Below are positions 22,579 through 32,394 of a stretch of 64,000 bases of DNA, piece by piece. Within the stretch, counting starts at the first letter, position 1. The number at the start of each line of letters is the position of its first letter. Where the stretch lies: NCBI GenBank assembly GCA_015039365.1, contig WION01000009.1, positions 806,001 to 870,000 of the forward strand, in the 5' to 3' direction. Below the pieces are notes generated by a model. That model was not told where the DNA came from. It searched no databases and was given only the letters and a program-made list of their open reading frames with translations. Both the position numbers and the translations under genes were made by a program. The stretch comes from Amanita rubescens (taxonomy: Eukaryota > Basidiomycota > Agaricomycetes > Agaricales > Amanitaceae).

Positions 22579-23148
22579 ATGTCCACCTACGTCTTGTACG
22601 ATCCCCTCGTTGAGTTTGACCGTTTCTTCAACGAGGCCTTGTCCTCGCGATGCCACGGCGGCGCCTCTCAGCGTCGTCGTGACCGTGTCGATAATACCGT
22701 CAGTGAAATAAAGCCAAGGTATGACTCCATATTTCTCCCAGGACGGAACAAGGTAGTTGACAATTTTCATAGAATGGATTTGCACGAGGATACGGAGAAG
22801 AACACGGTGACAGCCACATTCGAGTTGCCAGGTGTATCCAAGGAGAACGTCAACATTGATGTTCATAACGGCCGCTTGATTATCGCTGCAGAAAGTAAGA
22901 TCTCTTCCGAACACGATGAGAATGGTTATGCCGTACGTGAGAGACGATATGGCAAGTTCTCTCGAACTCTACAGCTTCCTCAGGGAGTCAAGGTACGCGA
23001 TTCTGGTCATCGCTTAAAGCCAAGTGCATTACTGAACGTTACGAAACAGGAGAGCGAAGTTATAGCATCGATGGACAACGGTGTTTTGATAGTCACATTC
23101 CCGAAGACGACTCCTGAGATGGCACCGAAGAAAGTTCAGATTGCGTAG
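22579..23148 (+). CDS. small heat-shock protein HSP20
   Basis: Two exons split by a 57-nt intron (22993-23049) encode 170 residues. The N terminus MSTYVLYDPLVEFDRFFNEA is typical of basidiomycete HSP20. The alpha-crystallin domain runs from about residue 65 (FHRMDLHEDTEKNTVTATFE, LPGVSKENVNI) to MDNGVLIVTFPKT with the closing MAPKKVQIA. Small HSPs are ATP-independent holdases for unfolding proteins. The upstream heat-shock element and TATA box fit heat induction. A gutted sister copy lies upstream and a diverged paralogue of the same length (170 residues) lies at 50.7-51.4 kb. Confidence 0.92.
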   Translation: MSTYVLYDPLVEFDRFFNEALSSRCHGGASQRRRDRVDNTVSEIKPRYDSIFLPGRNKVVDNFHRMDLHEDTEKNTVTATFELPGVSKENVNIDVHNGRLIIAAESKISSEHDENGYAVRERRYGKFSRTLQLPQGVKVRDSGHRLKPSALLNVTKQESEVIASMDNGVLIVTFPKTTPEMAPKKVQIA

Positions 23149-23470
23149 ATGCTGCCATTAGTGATAGACATCGGCGAGGGACCGTACTTGTATGATTTAC
23201 GTTATAACTTGGATATTTGTAATCGCTAGGCAGAGAATCGATTGTGCAAATCGTTTTCAGCATTGTTGTGTTGCGATAAACATTATAAAAAAAAGCTGAC
23301 GCGTACAGTCAACGCGGAATTGGCAGGAGCGGAGGTGCTGAGTCATTCAGAGTACAATCAGTCAGCAGTCCATATAATGGCACTGCCAATGGCAACAGCG
23401 TCAGCCTGGTTGGTCTGGCTAGAAGGTGAGCGCTTTGAACGCTGCGTGGAGTTTTCTAGATGGTTCGGGA
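23149..23470. other. intergenic between HSP20 and the FunK1 copy 2 segment
   Basis: No gene supported. From about 23475 the sequence becomes homologous to the promoter of the full nitronate monooxygenase (shared GGCCCGGCCTGTCACCGGCA), which marks the left edge of the duplicated segment. Confidence 0.5.
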
Positions 23471-23604
23471 GTCGGCCCGGCCTGTCACCGGCACCGGTAG
23501 TGTACTATTTTTGCCATCCTCACAACGTAATCTTCAATTATCTTAAAACCCGCGTCGTGCTCTCAACCCATTCTCCAGAAAAGGACCTTATAGAGTGAAA
23601 CGGT

Positions 23605-24090
23605 ATGACTCGCATCCAAACTCCAATCACCGAATTCTTCGGGATCTGGCACCCGGGCATACAAATAGAGACTACATGCTTATATTCAGCATGAATGTTG
23701 CTTCGGGTCATGAGCTGGTGGCTCCTGTGACGAATGCTGGGGGTCTTGGAGCTATTCGGTCAGGATATTTACCAAAGTTGCTATGCGAACAGGTCAGCAT
23801 TTGGTCAATGTTCTTGGGACATCACGTTAACAGATACGAGCAGCTAAAGCAGCTTTAAGAACGGGCCGTTTGGCGTAGATCTTGCCCCCTTCAAGTCGGC
23901 GGCAGCGCGCGGAAGACTAATGGCTTTGGCTTCTTTTATTAAAGTTCTTGTAGGAGATCAAGTTCAAATATAAGAATAGCATTCAGCGAGAAGCACGGCC
24001 ACATCTCGGTTGACCATGCGCCATTCTACGGTCCTGGAGCGAAAAACACAAAATACATGAACAAATTGTCAGATTTGCTTTACCGTAAGT
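23605..24090 (+). pseudogene. truncated nitronate monooxygenase plus exon-like fragment, FunK1 copy 2 segment
   Basis: Exons 1-3 of the nitronate monooxygenase are recognisable (MTRIQTPITEFFGIWHP; NVASGHELVAPVTNAGGLGA; then LAPFKSAAARGRLM in a shifted frame where the intact copy has the family sequence). At the end of exon 3, GACTAATGGCTTTGGCTTC runs straight into the exon-like EKHGHIS fragment, so all later exons are deleted. Point changes and frameshifts confirm decay. Confidence 0.85.
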
Positions 24091-24406
24091 TGTTTACGCT
24101 CTGCTCGATGGGCCATCCAGATTCCAGACCACGTGGTTGATCAGTCGCTTTACAACTTAACGGCCGCTCCCCAATCACACATCTTGCCTGCGTCCCTTTA
24201 TTATAAATCCACACGGTCTACAACTCCGCCGTGCCACCATCATCTTAGCTTCCTTCAAATCCTTCAAATCCTGCCGCCTCCCAATCTGACTTTTTCCTGT
24301 TATTTTTGCCCCTTTAGGAAAGTGCGCGACCTCGCCCTTTGTCCTTGCGAAGCCACAGTAAACCACTTGATAAATAGTATAAGTAAACCCCCGCCACTTT
24401 GAAACA

Positions 24407-26999
24407 ATGTCCTCCGAGACTTCAGGATCCGATTTTCACTCCTGCTCCTCCTGTTCATACAACAGCGACTATTATAGTGACTATTGCAGTGAGTCGCTTA
24501 GATTCGCCGATTCTCGCTCATACTTACGGAATGAGATTAGGTAGTTGTTCCATGAATTCGACACCTCACAGACGCGGCGTATCCGATGCCGGGTATACCG
24601 TCGATGACATGAGAGCCGAGCTCCAAAGGGATGTATCGGAAAGAATCGCCGACGAGAAGTTGAACATTTATGCCTTTCTCCGTCACGTCTGGGGTTTGAG
24701 TGAACAAGCTCTGGACAAGATTCACAACGCGGCGGAAACTCTGAAATCGTCTTTGCCAACAGATCTCGTTCAGGCGTATAAGGCCGCTTTTGACCATGAG
24801 CCAAAGGCTTATCGGCCCTTCTTGGATATCTCAAAGCACCTCATTGAGGAGCTTGGAAAGATTGGACTTCCCGTGCTGGACTCGTTTGATCGCTTCCAAA
24901 CGTCCAGTGGCGGTTGGCCCATAAATAATGGACACAATCTGCGCAAGCCGGACGTCGTCGTCTCTTTTGAACCCACGGAGATCACATGGAGCAATGTGAT
25001 TGCACCATTCGAATTCAAGATTCGCGATAAAAGCGCGAGGGGACGAAAATCTCATGGACGGGTCCTTCCCGAAGGGTCAATTCCAGCGTCGTCCAGAAAG
25101 AACCTCTTTCACGCAGAAAGTGCGCCCGTTAGCCACTCTCGACGCCTGCTTTTCGATGAAAACGTACTACGCGACACTCGCGGTGGTGCCACCAGTCGCG
25201 ATCAGCCGGGAAGGTCTGGTGTTACCCCTAGTGTATCGTGCGCATCCTCATCGATGCCACCGGGCAGTCAGACAGTGGGAGCCGAGCTAAACAACGCCAT
25301 TGAGGGCGGCATCCAGTTTGAATTCCGATCGCGTCAAGCCAAGGCACAAGTTGGCGAAAAATCCACAACATCAAAGAAGAGGAGTTCCCCGAAGCCTCCT
25401 CGTTCCAGGGCTTCTTCTACCTCGTCCGCCAGAGTCAACCTCAATCGTAAATCTAAGCCTGAGCCAATCGAGCCACAATTATCCAGCTCTATGAAGCGGA
25501 AAGCTGACGATACCCTTGTCTCCCTCCCACGCAAGCGTCAAAACAAGAAACCTTCCCTTAACCGAGACCACATGCAGTTGGCTCGCTATGCCTTAGAATG
25601 CATGGCCGCTGCTAGCCGTCATTACGTCACAGGCGTTCTTGTCGATCGCTTCAACATTTCTTTGTGGTATTACGATCGTGCTACCGTGGCTCACACCGTC
25701 CTGTTCGACTTTGAGGAAGAACCGCACTTGTTGGCAATGGTATTATATGCTCTTTGTGAATGCACCCCGCGCCAGGCCGGGTTTGACCCGTTCATCATCC
25801 CTGCATCCGAGCCGTGCCCATCGGATGTCGACCAACTGTTCGAAACAGCAATAAGCGCAAAACAGTCCAAAGGCGATCAAGTCGTCCTTGTATTGGGCGG
25901 TCAAACGATCAAAAGCTTCGGGATAACAGGCGACAGGCTCTTCGCAAATAGAGGCTTACTTGGACGCGGGACGAATGTTTTTCCTGTAGAAGAGATCGGC
26001 GGAAACGAGGACGACGAAAACGCGGACCTTGTTCTCAAGCTGATATGGCCGGACAACCGGAGAAAGAGAGAAGCGGACGTGATACATCAGCTTCGCGAAG
26101 CCATCCCTGATATGGCTCAACACTTACCGAATGTGCTGTGTTCCGCCGACATGACCGCGGAACAAGTTCGTCTGCCAAGTCACTCCCTAGGTATCAAAGT
26201 TATCCAAGATTTGGAGCGATGCTTCCACGCGCTTGTGATGTCTCGGTACAAGGCTTTATGGACGGTTGACAGTGTCGAGGAATTTCAAAACGTGTTCGTT
26301 GATTGTGTCGAATGTACGTTCTTTGTGCACGGATTTCCTACATTATTTTATTGATCAAGAGACACTTTAGGTCACTATGCTGCGTATCGGCGAGGGCGTG
26401 TGCTTCATCGTGATCTTAGCATCAACAATCTCATGTGCGACAAGAAGCGTACTGGCCACATCGGGGTTCTGTTAGATTGGGACCTCGCCTCGCTCATTGA
26501 TGAACTGAACGCGGTTATCCCTTCCAATGCGCAACATCGCACCGGCACGATACCCTTCATGTCAATTAGTTTATTGAAAGGAAATCCGCCTCACAAGTAT
26601 TGTCACGACCTCGAATCGTTTTTCTATATCCTCATATGGGCTGCCGTCCACTTTGACCTTCGGAAGAAGCGATGCTTACCTCCAGCGCCCGCGTTCAAAA
26701 AATGGAATAATTCAGACCTATTAGAGGCTGCTCAGCCAAAGGTTAATTGTTTGGCCTTTCCCGACGAGCTTGCCCCCTTTATATTGGACGACTTCAATGT
26801 CCTTTTTTTAACATGGATTAATCCGCTACGCGAGTTGTTTAACGAAGCTTATAGCACCCGGGCGAACGAACTTGGACTGGAATTCAAGATGCAGGACGCT
26901 GCTGCTTGGAGCGAAGCCAGGCTGAAACGCCTAGAAAAACAAATCACTTTCGAATCGTTTATGTCTGCTATTGGACGAAAACCTCGCCGCGGCCTGTAG
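24407..26999 (+). CDS. FunK1 fungal-type protein kinase, copy 2
   Basis: Exons 24407-24488, 24541-26313 and 26371-26999 (introns of 52 and 57 nt) give 827 residues. Landmarks: MSSETSGSDF start; KPDVV...PFEFK about residue 160-183; basic Ser-rich linker about 270-365; GLLGRGT near 497; VLKLIW Lys near 523; HRDLSINN near 629; LLDWDLAS near 653. All kinase residues expected for activity are present. Compared with copy 1 it has a shorter linker (loss around the ETPSSRQ region) and scattered substitutions. A TATAAAT about 200 bp upstream is conserved in all three copies. The segment is the mirror image of copy 3 across the transposon nest. Confidence 0.88.
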
Positions 27000-27344
27000 A
27001 CATGACAGTCGATGTAAGCTTTAACCCAGATTCGCTAGATTGTAAATCGATACGGCTGCTACCTTCTTGAGCATAAACTCGTTCTTTTCATGTGAGGGGC
27101 AGGGATAAGAATGACTGGTGATCCTTCTGATTCACCAAAGCATGAAATATTTGGAGTAAATGTTTCGACCGATCGATTAGGCCTGAGGCTACGCTGGTGC
27201 GCCGCAAAGATCGCCAAATAGTTCCTTGTCTGAGAACATTCTCATATCGTATCCCATCACGCGTTTGAATGCATCAACATCTTAGATATCTAGAGATTAC
27301 GAGAGGAGCCAGTCAAAGTGCTTTATCGCAGCATTCGGGGTTAT
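27000..27344. other. intergenic
   Basis: About 50 bp after the FunK1 stop remain similar to the 3' flank of copy 3; the rest shows nothing recognisable up to the retroelement target site. Confidence 0.4.
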
Positions 27345-27357
27345 GACTCTAGAGACT
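27345..27357 (+). repeat. target-site duplication of the non-LTR element, left
   Basis: GACTCTAGAGACT; the same 13 bases directly follow the poly-A tail at 46099-46111. Confidence 0.92.
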
Positions 27358-27400
27358 CATCGCATCTTGATCTGATACCACCACCTTCTTCTTTTGGAAC

Positions 27401-28973
27401 ATGGCCCGTCGTCCTCCAGGACAATCTCGCGGCAGCCGTGGTCGGTCTCTCCCTCCTCCCCTTTCCTGGTCGGGACGTGGTTCTCGAACTTCGTCTCAGT
27501 CCGATTCCCTAGATGCCCACCTCGCTATGGACACAAGGGGGGATGACCCCCCCCCGACACAGCATTCGTCCAGAGCGGGCTCCGCCCACTCTGGTGACTT
27601 CCCTGATGCCCCAGACCAGTACATCCACCTCATTGAGGCTTGTGCTGACTTTCGCACTGCAATAGACGGCGTCCGCGCTGGCCTTCTCCCCGAAAATGCT
27701 ATTAGAGCGCTCTCTCGTGTTATGGAACCCTTTGCCCTAGCCTTTGGTTTGGAAGCCTTTGTGCTTAAAGGGGGTAAGGAGTACCTAGTCAGCCCCTTTG
27801 GGGTTACAGACTCCGGTCGGGTCGCGAGGCCCCCGGCGCCTGCCCCTATCCCAACGCCTGCTCCGTTGGAACCGCCTCCACCCACGAGGATGGAGACCCC
27901 TGTGCCTCCTGGTGCCGAGGGTCCTACCACAATACGCATCAACAAGAAGCGACTTCTCGGCCGCCCTCCCCCCCCGCCTCCTGTCAGGCGTTTGTATGCC
28001 AGTGTTGCAGGCAAAGGCCCTCCCTCTGCCCTGCTGCCGCCCCCTCCTCTTGGACCATCAAAGCAAACTGCTACTATCAAGTCCTGCACTCGCCAGGGGA
28101 CCAAGGCTTCGGCTTTGGTTCTCCGTTTCCGTCCCAGCCCTACCGGCGCTGCGATCCCTCTCCTCTCGGACGTTCAGAAAGCCCTTGCTGGCTCCTCTCC
28201 CCCGCCTGCTCATGTAGGCTTTACCCTACGTGGTGATCTCCTGGTGCGTTTTACCCAGGCCATCGGCCCCGAACTCAAAAAGGAGGTCATATCCCTCCTG
28301 TCCACTTTGCATGCAGGAGGCGTTCAGCTCCTCAGCCGGGACACTACGTCCCTTATCAAATTCATGCATGTTCCGACGCACCGCCTGGACGGGGGCGCGT
28401 CCACGTCCGACTGGCTTCACGCCACGGTCTCATCTCATCCCCGTTGGAAGGGAGTACATTTTGTACAACAAGCCCACTTCGTCATACCCTCGGGCAAGAC
28501 GATTGGCTATACCGCCACTGTGGTGGTCGAAGTCGCCGACGACCGTGCTTCCTCTGTTGCACGTCGCCTCCTCCAGACCGATGTCCATTTCGATGGCATC
28601 CCCTGTCGTGCCCGTCCCTGGGTCTTGCGCAAGGCCTCTCGTCAGTGTGGCATCTGCCTTCGGTGGGGCCACACTTCACACGTCTGTTCGTCACGCCTTC
28701 CTTGGTGTGCCCTATGCGCAAACTTCTGTCACAGTTCCGCCATACACGAGCAAGTGGTCCTACAGGACTCCTCCATGCAAGACATCAAGTGTATCAACTG
28801 CCGTGGGCATCATCCCACCATCTCTTGGGACTGCCCCTTCTTCATCGCCAGATTCGACGACAAAGCGCTTGCCATCCTGCAAGCCAAACGGTTGAAGCAA
28901 GTCCGCCAGACGCGCGATCAACGTCACCAAACAAAACATGCCGCCCGCTTTGAGGCTCGCTACGGAGGCCTTG
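27401..28973 (+). CDS. LINE ORF1-like nucleic-acid-binding protein (interrupted by gypsy)
   Basis: Starts MARRPPGQSRGSRGRSLPP. The N-terminal third is Pro/Arg-rich and disordered, with proline runs near residue 190. The C-terminal part has zinc knuckles CGICLRWGHTSHVC (C-x2-C-x4-H-x4-C), then CALCANFCH and CINCRGHHPTISWDC. This is the layout of ORF1/Gag-like proteins of fungal and animal LINEs, which coat element RNA. The gypsy LTR enters after YGGL; across the insertion the frame resumes and stops five codons later at 45873-45875, giving 528 residues originally. Confidence 0.82.
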
Positions 28974-29425
28974 TGTTACGAACTTGTTAATCTCAACTTA
29001 AGTTGCAGCGGCAACTCTAGTCACGATTACAAGTCTTAAGTCAAACGTTAAGATTATAAGTTCAATTCTAAGTCAAGACGTTGACTTAGGATCTGAGGAC
29101 GATTGTGGTAGATGAGTTAAGAGTAAGGTTATATTGCCAGACGACAATAAACAGCTAAGTCGAACTTAGGGTTCGACTCTAGAATACATGCGGTATTTAT
29201 ACTAGCAAGTACAATGAGACGTACTAATTAATGAATAACGGTAAGTACGAAAGTAAGTATAAGGACGGCGTCATATATGGAACAAGGGATGGTATAAGTA
29301 AAGAAACGAGCTTGTCCGTATGAATCGAGCATAAGGGGAACGACGAGTAAGGTATGCATAAAGAAAATAAACATGTCCGACGTATCATGTAAGCATAATG
29401 CGGGAGTCCGTACCGTGTTGTAACA
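28974..29425 (-). repeat. gypsy 3' LTR
   Basis: 452 bp, nearly identical to 45405-45856; CCTTG precedes it. On the element's own strand it follows a purine-rich tract (GTAGGGGAGAG, 29430-29440). Confidence 0.92.
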
Positions 29426-29429
29426 CTAG

Positions 29430-29440
29430 CTCTCCCCTAC
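29430..29440 (-). other. gypsy polypurine tract
   Basis: GTAGGGGAGAG on the minus strand, four bases from the 3' LTR, the expected place for the plus-strand DNA primer. Confidence 0.6.
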
Positions 29441-29465
29441 GTTGTTGACCGCAACAACAAAACGT

Positions 29466-31223
29466 TCAGGTGTTCATGTTGTGCATGGCGTCGTCGTCGT
29501 GCTGATAGCCGTAGCTGCCGTAAAGGTCGCAAGCGTCGTCGTCGGCTCCGTCGCACTGTCGTCCATTGACGCATGCTTGACACTGTGACGCGTGGTGTGC
29601 CTTCTTTTTTCCCTTCTTCTTCGGCTGATGAGGGTGGCGGCTAGTGGAAGCGGGGGTATTGGCGGTATCTGTGGTAGTTCGAGAACGTCCTTTCTTCTTA
29701 GTGGAAGGACCGGGCGTCGGATCACGTCGGCGCGTGGGAGCGCGTGAAGATAAAGTAGACACAGGAGGAATTGTAGTAGCGAGATGGTGATCCTCAGAGG
29801 CATGTTTACCTCGGCAGTGAATGCAGCGGTTGTAGCGATGGGGGCGTTGATTGGCGGCATTTGTCATACTGCGGGTCGTAGGTCGTCGAGAAGGCGGAGT
29901 GTCGTTTCGTCGAGAAGTGGGGACAGGAATATTCCAGACTCCGTGGCGAATAATGGTGGTGGTTGGGGGTGATGCGGATCGAGGAGGAGGAGGAGCCTTC
30001 TTATCTCGTTTCGGTTCTTCCTCAATGAGATCGCCTGTTGTACGGATTCGGCGATGAAGATCGAGATTGCTGATCGCATTATTGATCTGCGCAATGTGGT
30101 CGCTAGTGAGTTGATGCAGGGGAACTCCATCTGCGAATTCGGCTGTGGTCCATTCCGTGTCTCCTTGGATACTGGACAAGAGGTCTCGGATCTTTCCGGT
30201 GAGGCACCAGATTTCTCTTGATTTACGATCTGTCTCCATAATGCATCTAGTTGCTCGGTGTCGGTCGGGTGTAGCTTCGGTAGCGCGAAACCAATGGTTG
30301 ACAGCGATGCGGTTATTCTGATCGTGAGGCTGTATTTTTAGTCCAAACCTTTGATCGTCGATGCTTTCTATAGCAAGGATGATATAGCGTTCGATGTCAG
30401 CTGTGAGAAGTCGCCGTAGTAGATCTATCGCCAGTTGATCTAGATTTCCTCCTTTCGGATGAACGTCTTCCCAGTATAGTGACGTAACGTTCACAAACGT
30501 TTCGATTAAGTTGGCACAATGATAGTTGTACTGATCTCGGGCTTGACCGGCAAGGGTAGTGGCGGTTCGGAAATCCATGAGGAGTCGCCAGACTCGAGCT
30601 ATCCTTTCTTGGTCAAAGATGTCGACCTGTAATCTAGCGGCGTTACAGATCAGAGTGACGCGGTCTCTAACCTTGGTGTAAGTAGTAATTCCGTGATAAC
30701 TGAGATAGAGATCGGGGGTGGTTCGTATGATGGGGCCAGCCATATCGCGGTTAGTCCCATCTGTACCGTGACTCTGGTCGTTGCCTCGAATAGGTTCGTT
30801 ATGAGATTGAGTCGAAGCGTGACCGGCAAGTGCCGTCTCTCTATGTAAGGTAACGCTAATGTCTTCAGCGTTTCTAGGTGGGATCGGTCGGCTATTGCGA
30901 TCTTCCGTAATTCGTCCAGGTACAGCCAGAGTTTCTGATGTTCCGTGGTGGGTTTCTTGGGTTTCGGTGGGAGTGACCGGGATCGTCTGAGACGAGGTTT
31001 GATTGGGAGATCTGTGGGAAACATCAACGAAGTCGTTCGGGTCAGCGTCTTCTTCGTCGGTGTCGGTGGTATGAAGAACGAGTCGGGGTCGGTGTGGTCC
31101 GGCGGAAGTGGTGAATCGGGTGTCGATGGTCTCTCCAGCATAAAATTCGGACCAGGGGAAGTGCTGAATGGCATCGGTGGTGTCGTTTCCATTCTGCATA
31201 GTAACTTGGTATGTGAATGACAT
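29466..31223 (-). CDS. extra ORF downstream of gypsy pol, zinc-finger-like
   Basis: 585 residues. Its ATG follows the pol stop with a single base between (TGAGATG), so translation probably reinitiates after pol. The N-terminal part is acidic; the middle (about 170-390) is helical and Leu/Ile-rich; the C-terminal third is basic and Pro/Ser/Thr-rich. Two Cys clusters are visible: CIHCRGKHASEDHH and CQACVNGRQCDGADDDAC, both candidate zinc sites. It has no signal peptide or clear membrane segment, so it is not env-like. Function unknown; nucleic-acid binding is a reasonable guess. Confidence 0.75.
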   Translation of the reverse strand: MSFTYQVTMQNGNDTTDAIQHFPWSEFYAGETIDTRFTTSAGPHRPRLVLHTTDTDEEDADPNDFVDVSHRSPNQTSSQTIPVTPTETQETHHGTSETLAVPGRITEDRNSRPIPPRNAEDISVTLHRETALAGHASTQSHNEPIRGNDQSHGTDGTNRDMAGPIIRTTPDLYLSYHGITTYTKVRDRVTLICNAARLQVDIFDQERIARVWRLLMDFRTATTLAGQARDQYNYHCANLIETFVNVTSLYWEDVHPKGGNLDQLAIDLLRRLLTADIERYIILAIESIDDQRFGLKIQPHDQNNRIAVNHWFRATEATPDRHRATRCIMETDRKSREIWCLTGKIRDLLSSIQGDTEWTTAEFADGVPLHQLTSDHIAQINNAISNLDLHRRIRTTGDLIEEEPKRDKKAPPPPRSASPPTTTIIRHGVWNIPVPTSRRNDTPPSRRPTTRSMTNAANQRPHRYNRCIHCRGKHASEDHHLATTIPPVSTLSSRAPTRRRDPTPGPSTKKKGRSRTTTDTANTPASTSRHPHQPKKKGKKKAHHASQCQACVNGRQCDGADDDACDLYGSYGYQHDDDAMHNMNT

Positions 31224-31224
31224 C

Positions 31225-31997
31225 TCAGAGTTTCCTTCGTCTTTTATATTCTAGAAGGAGGTCTTCCATATGCGTCAAGTTATTTTCTGGTTCCCATGTG
31301 TTTTCGCTGGTGTCATAGCCTTTCCACTTTACAAGAAATTGTAATTTCCCTCTAAACTTGCGATGTGCAAGCAGTGCTTCTACTTCGTATTCTTGTTCTC
31401 CTTCGATTAGATCGGGAGGGGGCCTCGTTTCCGTTGTTCCATGAAAGGAAGTTTCTTTGAACGGCGTTAGTAAGGCGGCGTGGAATACGTTATGAATTTT
31501 CCATTGTCTTGGTAGTGCAGTGAGACGATATGTCACTGGTCCTAAGACTTCTTTGATGGAAAAGGGACCTTCTCGTTTAGGTGCGAGCTTTCTGCTCTGA
31601 TAAGGAATCTTCAGGTTCCTAGACTCTAACCATACTTTGTCATTGACTTTGAACGGTTTAGTCTTTCTCGTTGTTCTCTCCATCATCTTAGCTCTTGCTA
31701 GATCATGTGTGGTGAGTGCTTCTTCTCGTGCGCGGAACAAGGAGTTGATGCGGTTATCGGCGGTTGGTGTATTTGTCTTATTTGAGACAAGGGGAAGTGC
31801 AACCGGGGATGTTCCATACATCAATTGAAAGGGCGATTGTTTCAATGCTTCATGAGTGCGTGAATTATGCGCGAATTGTGCTATTGGTATCATCTTGTTC
31901 CAAGTATCTGGTTCATAGGCACAGAATATTCGGAGATAAGCTTCTAATTCGGCGTTATATCGCTCCGTTTGTCCATCAGTCTGTGGATGGAAGGCGG
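31225..31997 (-). CDS. gypsy integrase C-terminal part with chromodomain
   Basis: The end of pol. Across the solo LTR the frame continues from the integrase core with HPQTDGQTERYNAE-type sequence, then AQFAHNSRTHEALKQSPF, the GPY/F-like region KREGPFSIKEVLGPVTYRL, HNVFHAALL, and a chromodomain (YEVEALLAHR, FLVKWKGYDTSENTWEP). Chromodomains steer integration to methylated-histone chromatin. The stop overlaps the start region of the extra ORF. Confidence 0.92.
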
Positions 31998-32394
31998 TGT
32001 AACGAGCCGATTCCGGCTACATTGGAACCGATCTCCGAATCCTTCCGAAGCTCCCCGAAGCACTCCGAGCCTATGCTCGACCCCGGAGGATGATTGTTTG
32101 TGTTCGGACGCATGCACAGGCCTCGGACTCGGTGCAGGAATTGTCACATGGTCACCTCGTGCCTCCGTAGTATATATACCATTGTGTACGTAGTTGTAGT
32201 TAGCGAATTATCACCCCATTACTGCTCCGAGTTCGATTCCTTTCGTTCCCTTCGTTCCTCGGTGCTTCGGACACCTTCCACTTGTTCACCTTCGCATTCG
32301 GCACCCTCTCTGCCTCCGAGGCACCCCCAGGACTGACCTCCGAAGCCCCTTTGGCCGAACGCACTTCCGCATCGGCCTTCTTCTGATCGTTTCA
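31998..32394. mobile_element. solo LTR-like insertion in gypsy integrase
   Basis: 397 bp starting TGTAACGAG and ending TTTCA, flanked by GCGG(T) on both sides. It interrupts the integrase exactly between the KHKMSTA and HPQTDGQTER motifs, and removing it restores the frame. A TATATATA sits near 32168. Size, TG...CA ends and target duplication fit a solo LTR of another family; no internal region remains. Confidence 0.82.

Noticed and set aside
22540..22914. 124-codon minus-strand open frame over HSP20
   Set aside because: Antisense shadow of a well supported gene.
28230..28895. 221-codon open frame inside the LINE ORF1
   Set aside because: Alternative frame of a GC-rich ORF; the zinc knuckles are in the other frame.
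32286..32394. Apparent C terminus of gypsy pol ending in an Arg-rich tail
   Set aside because: Translation of the solo LTR insert; the true integrase continues on its far side.
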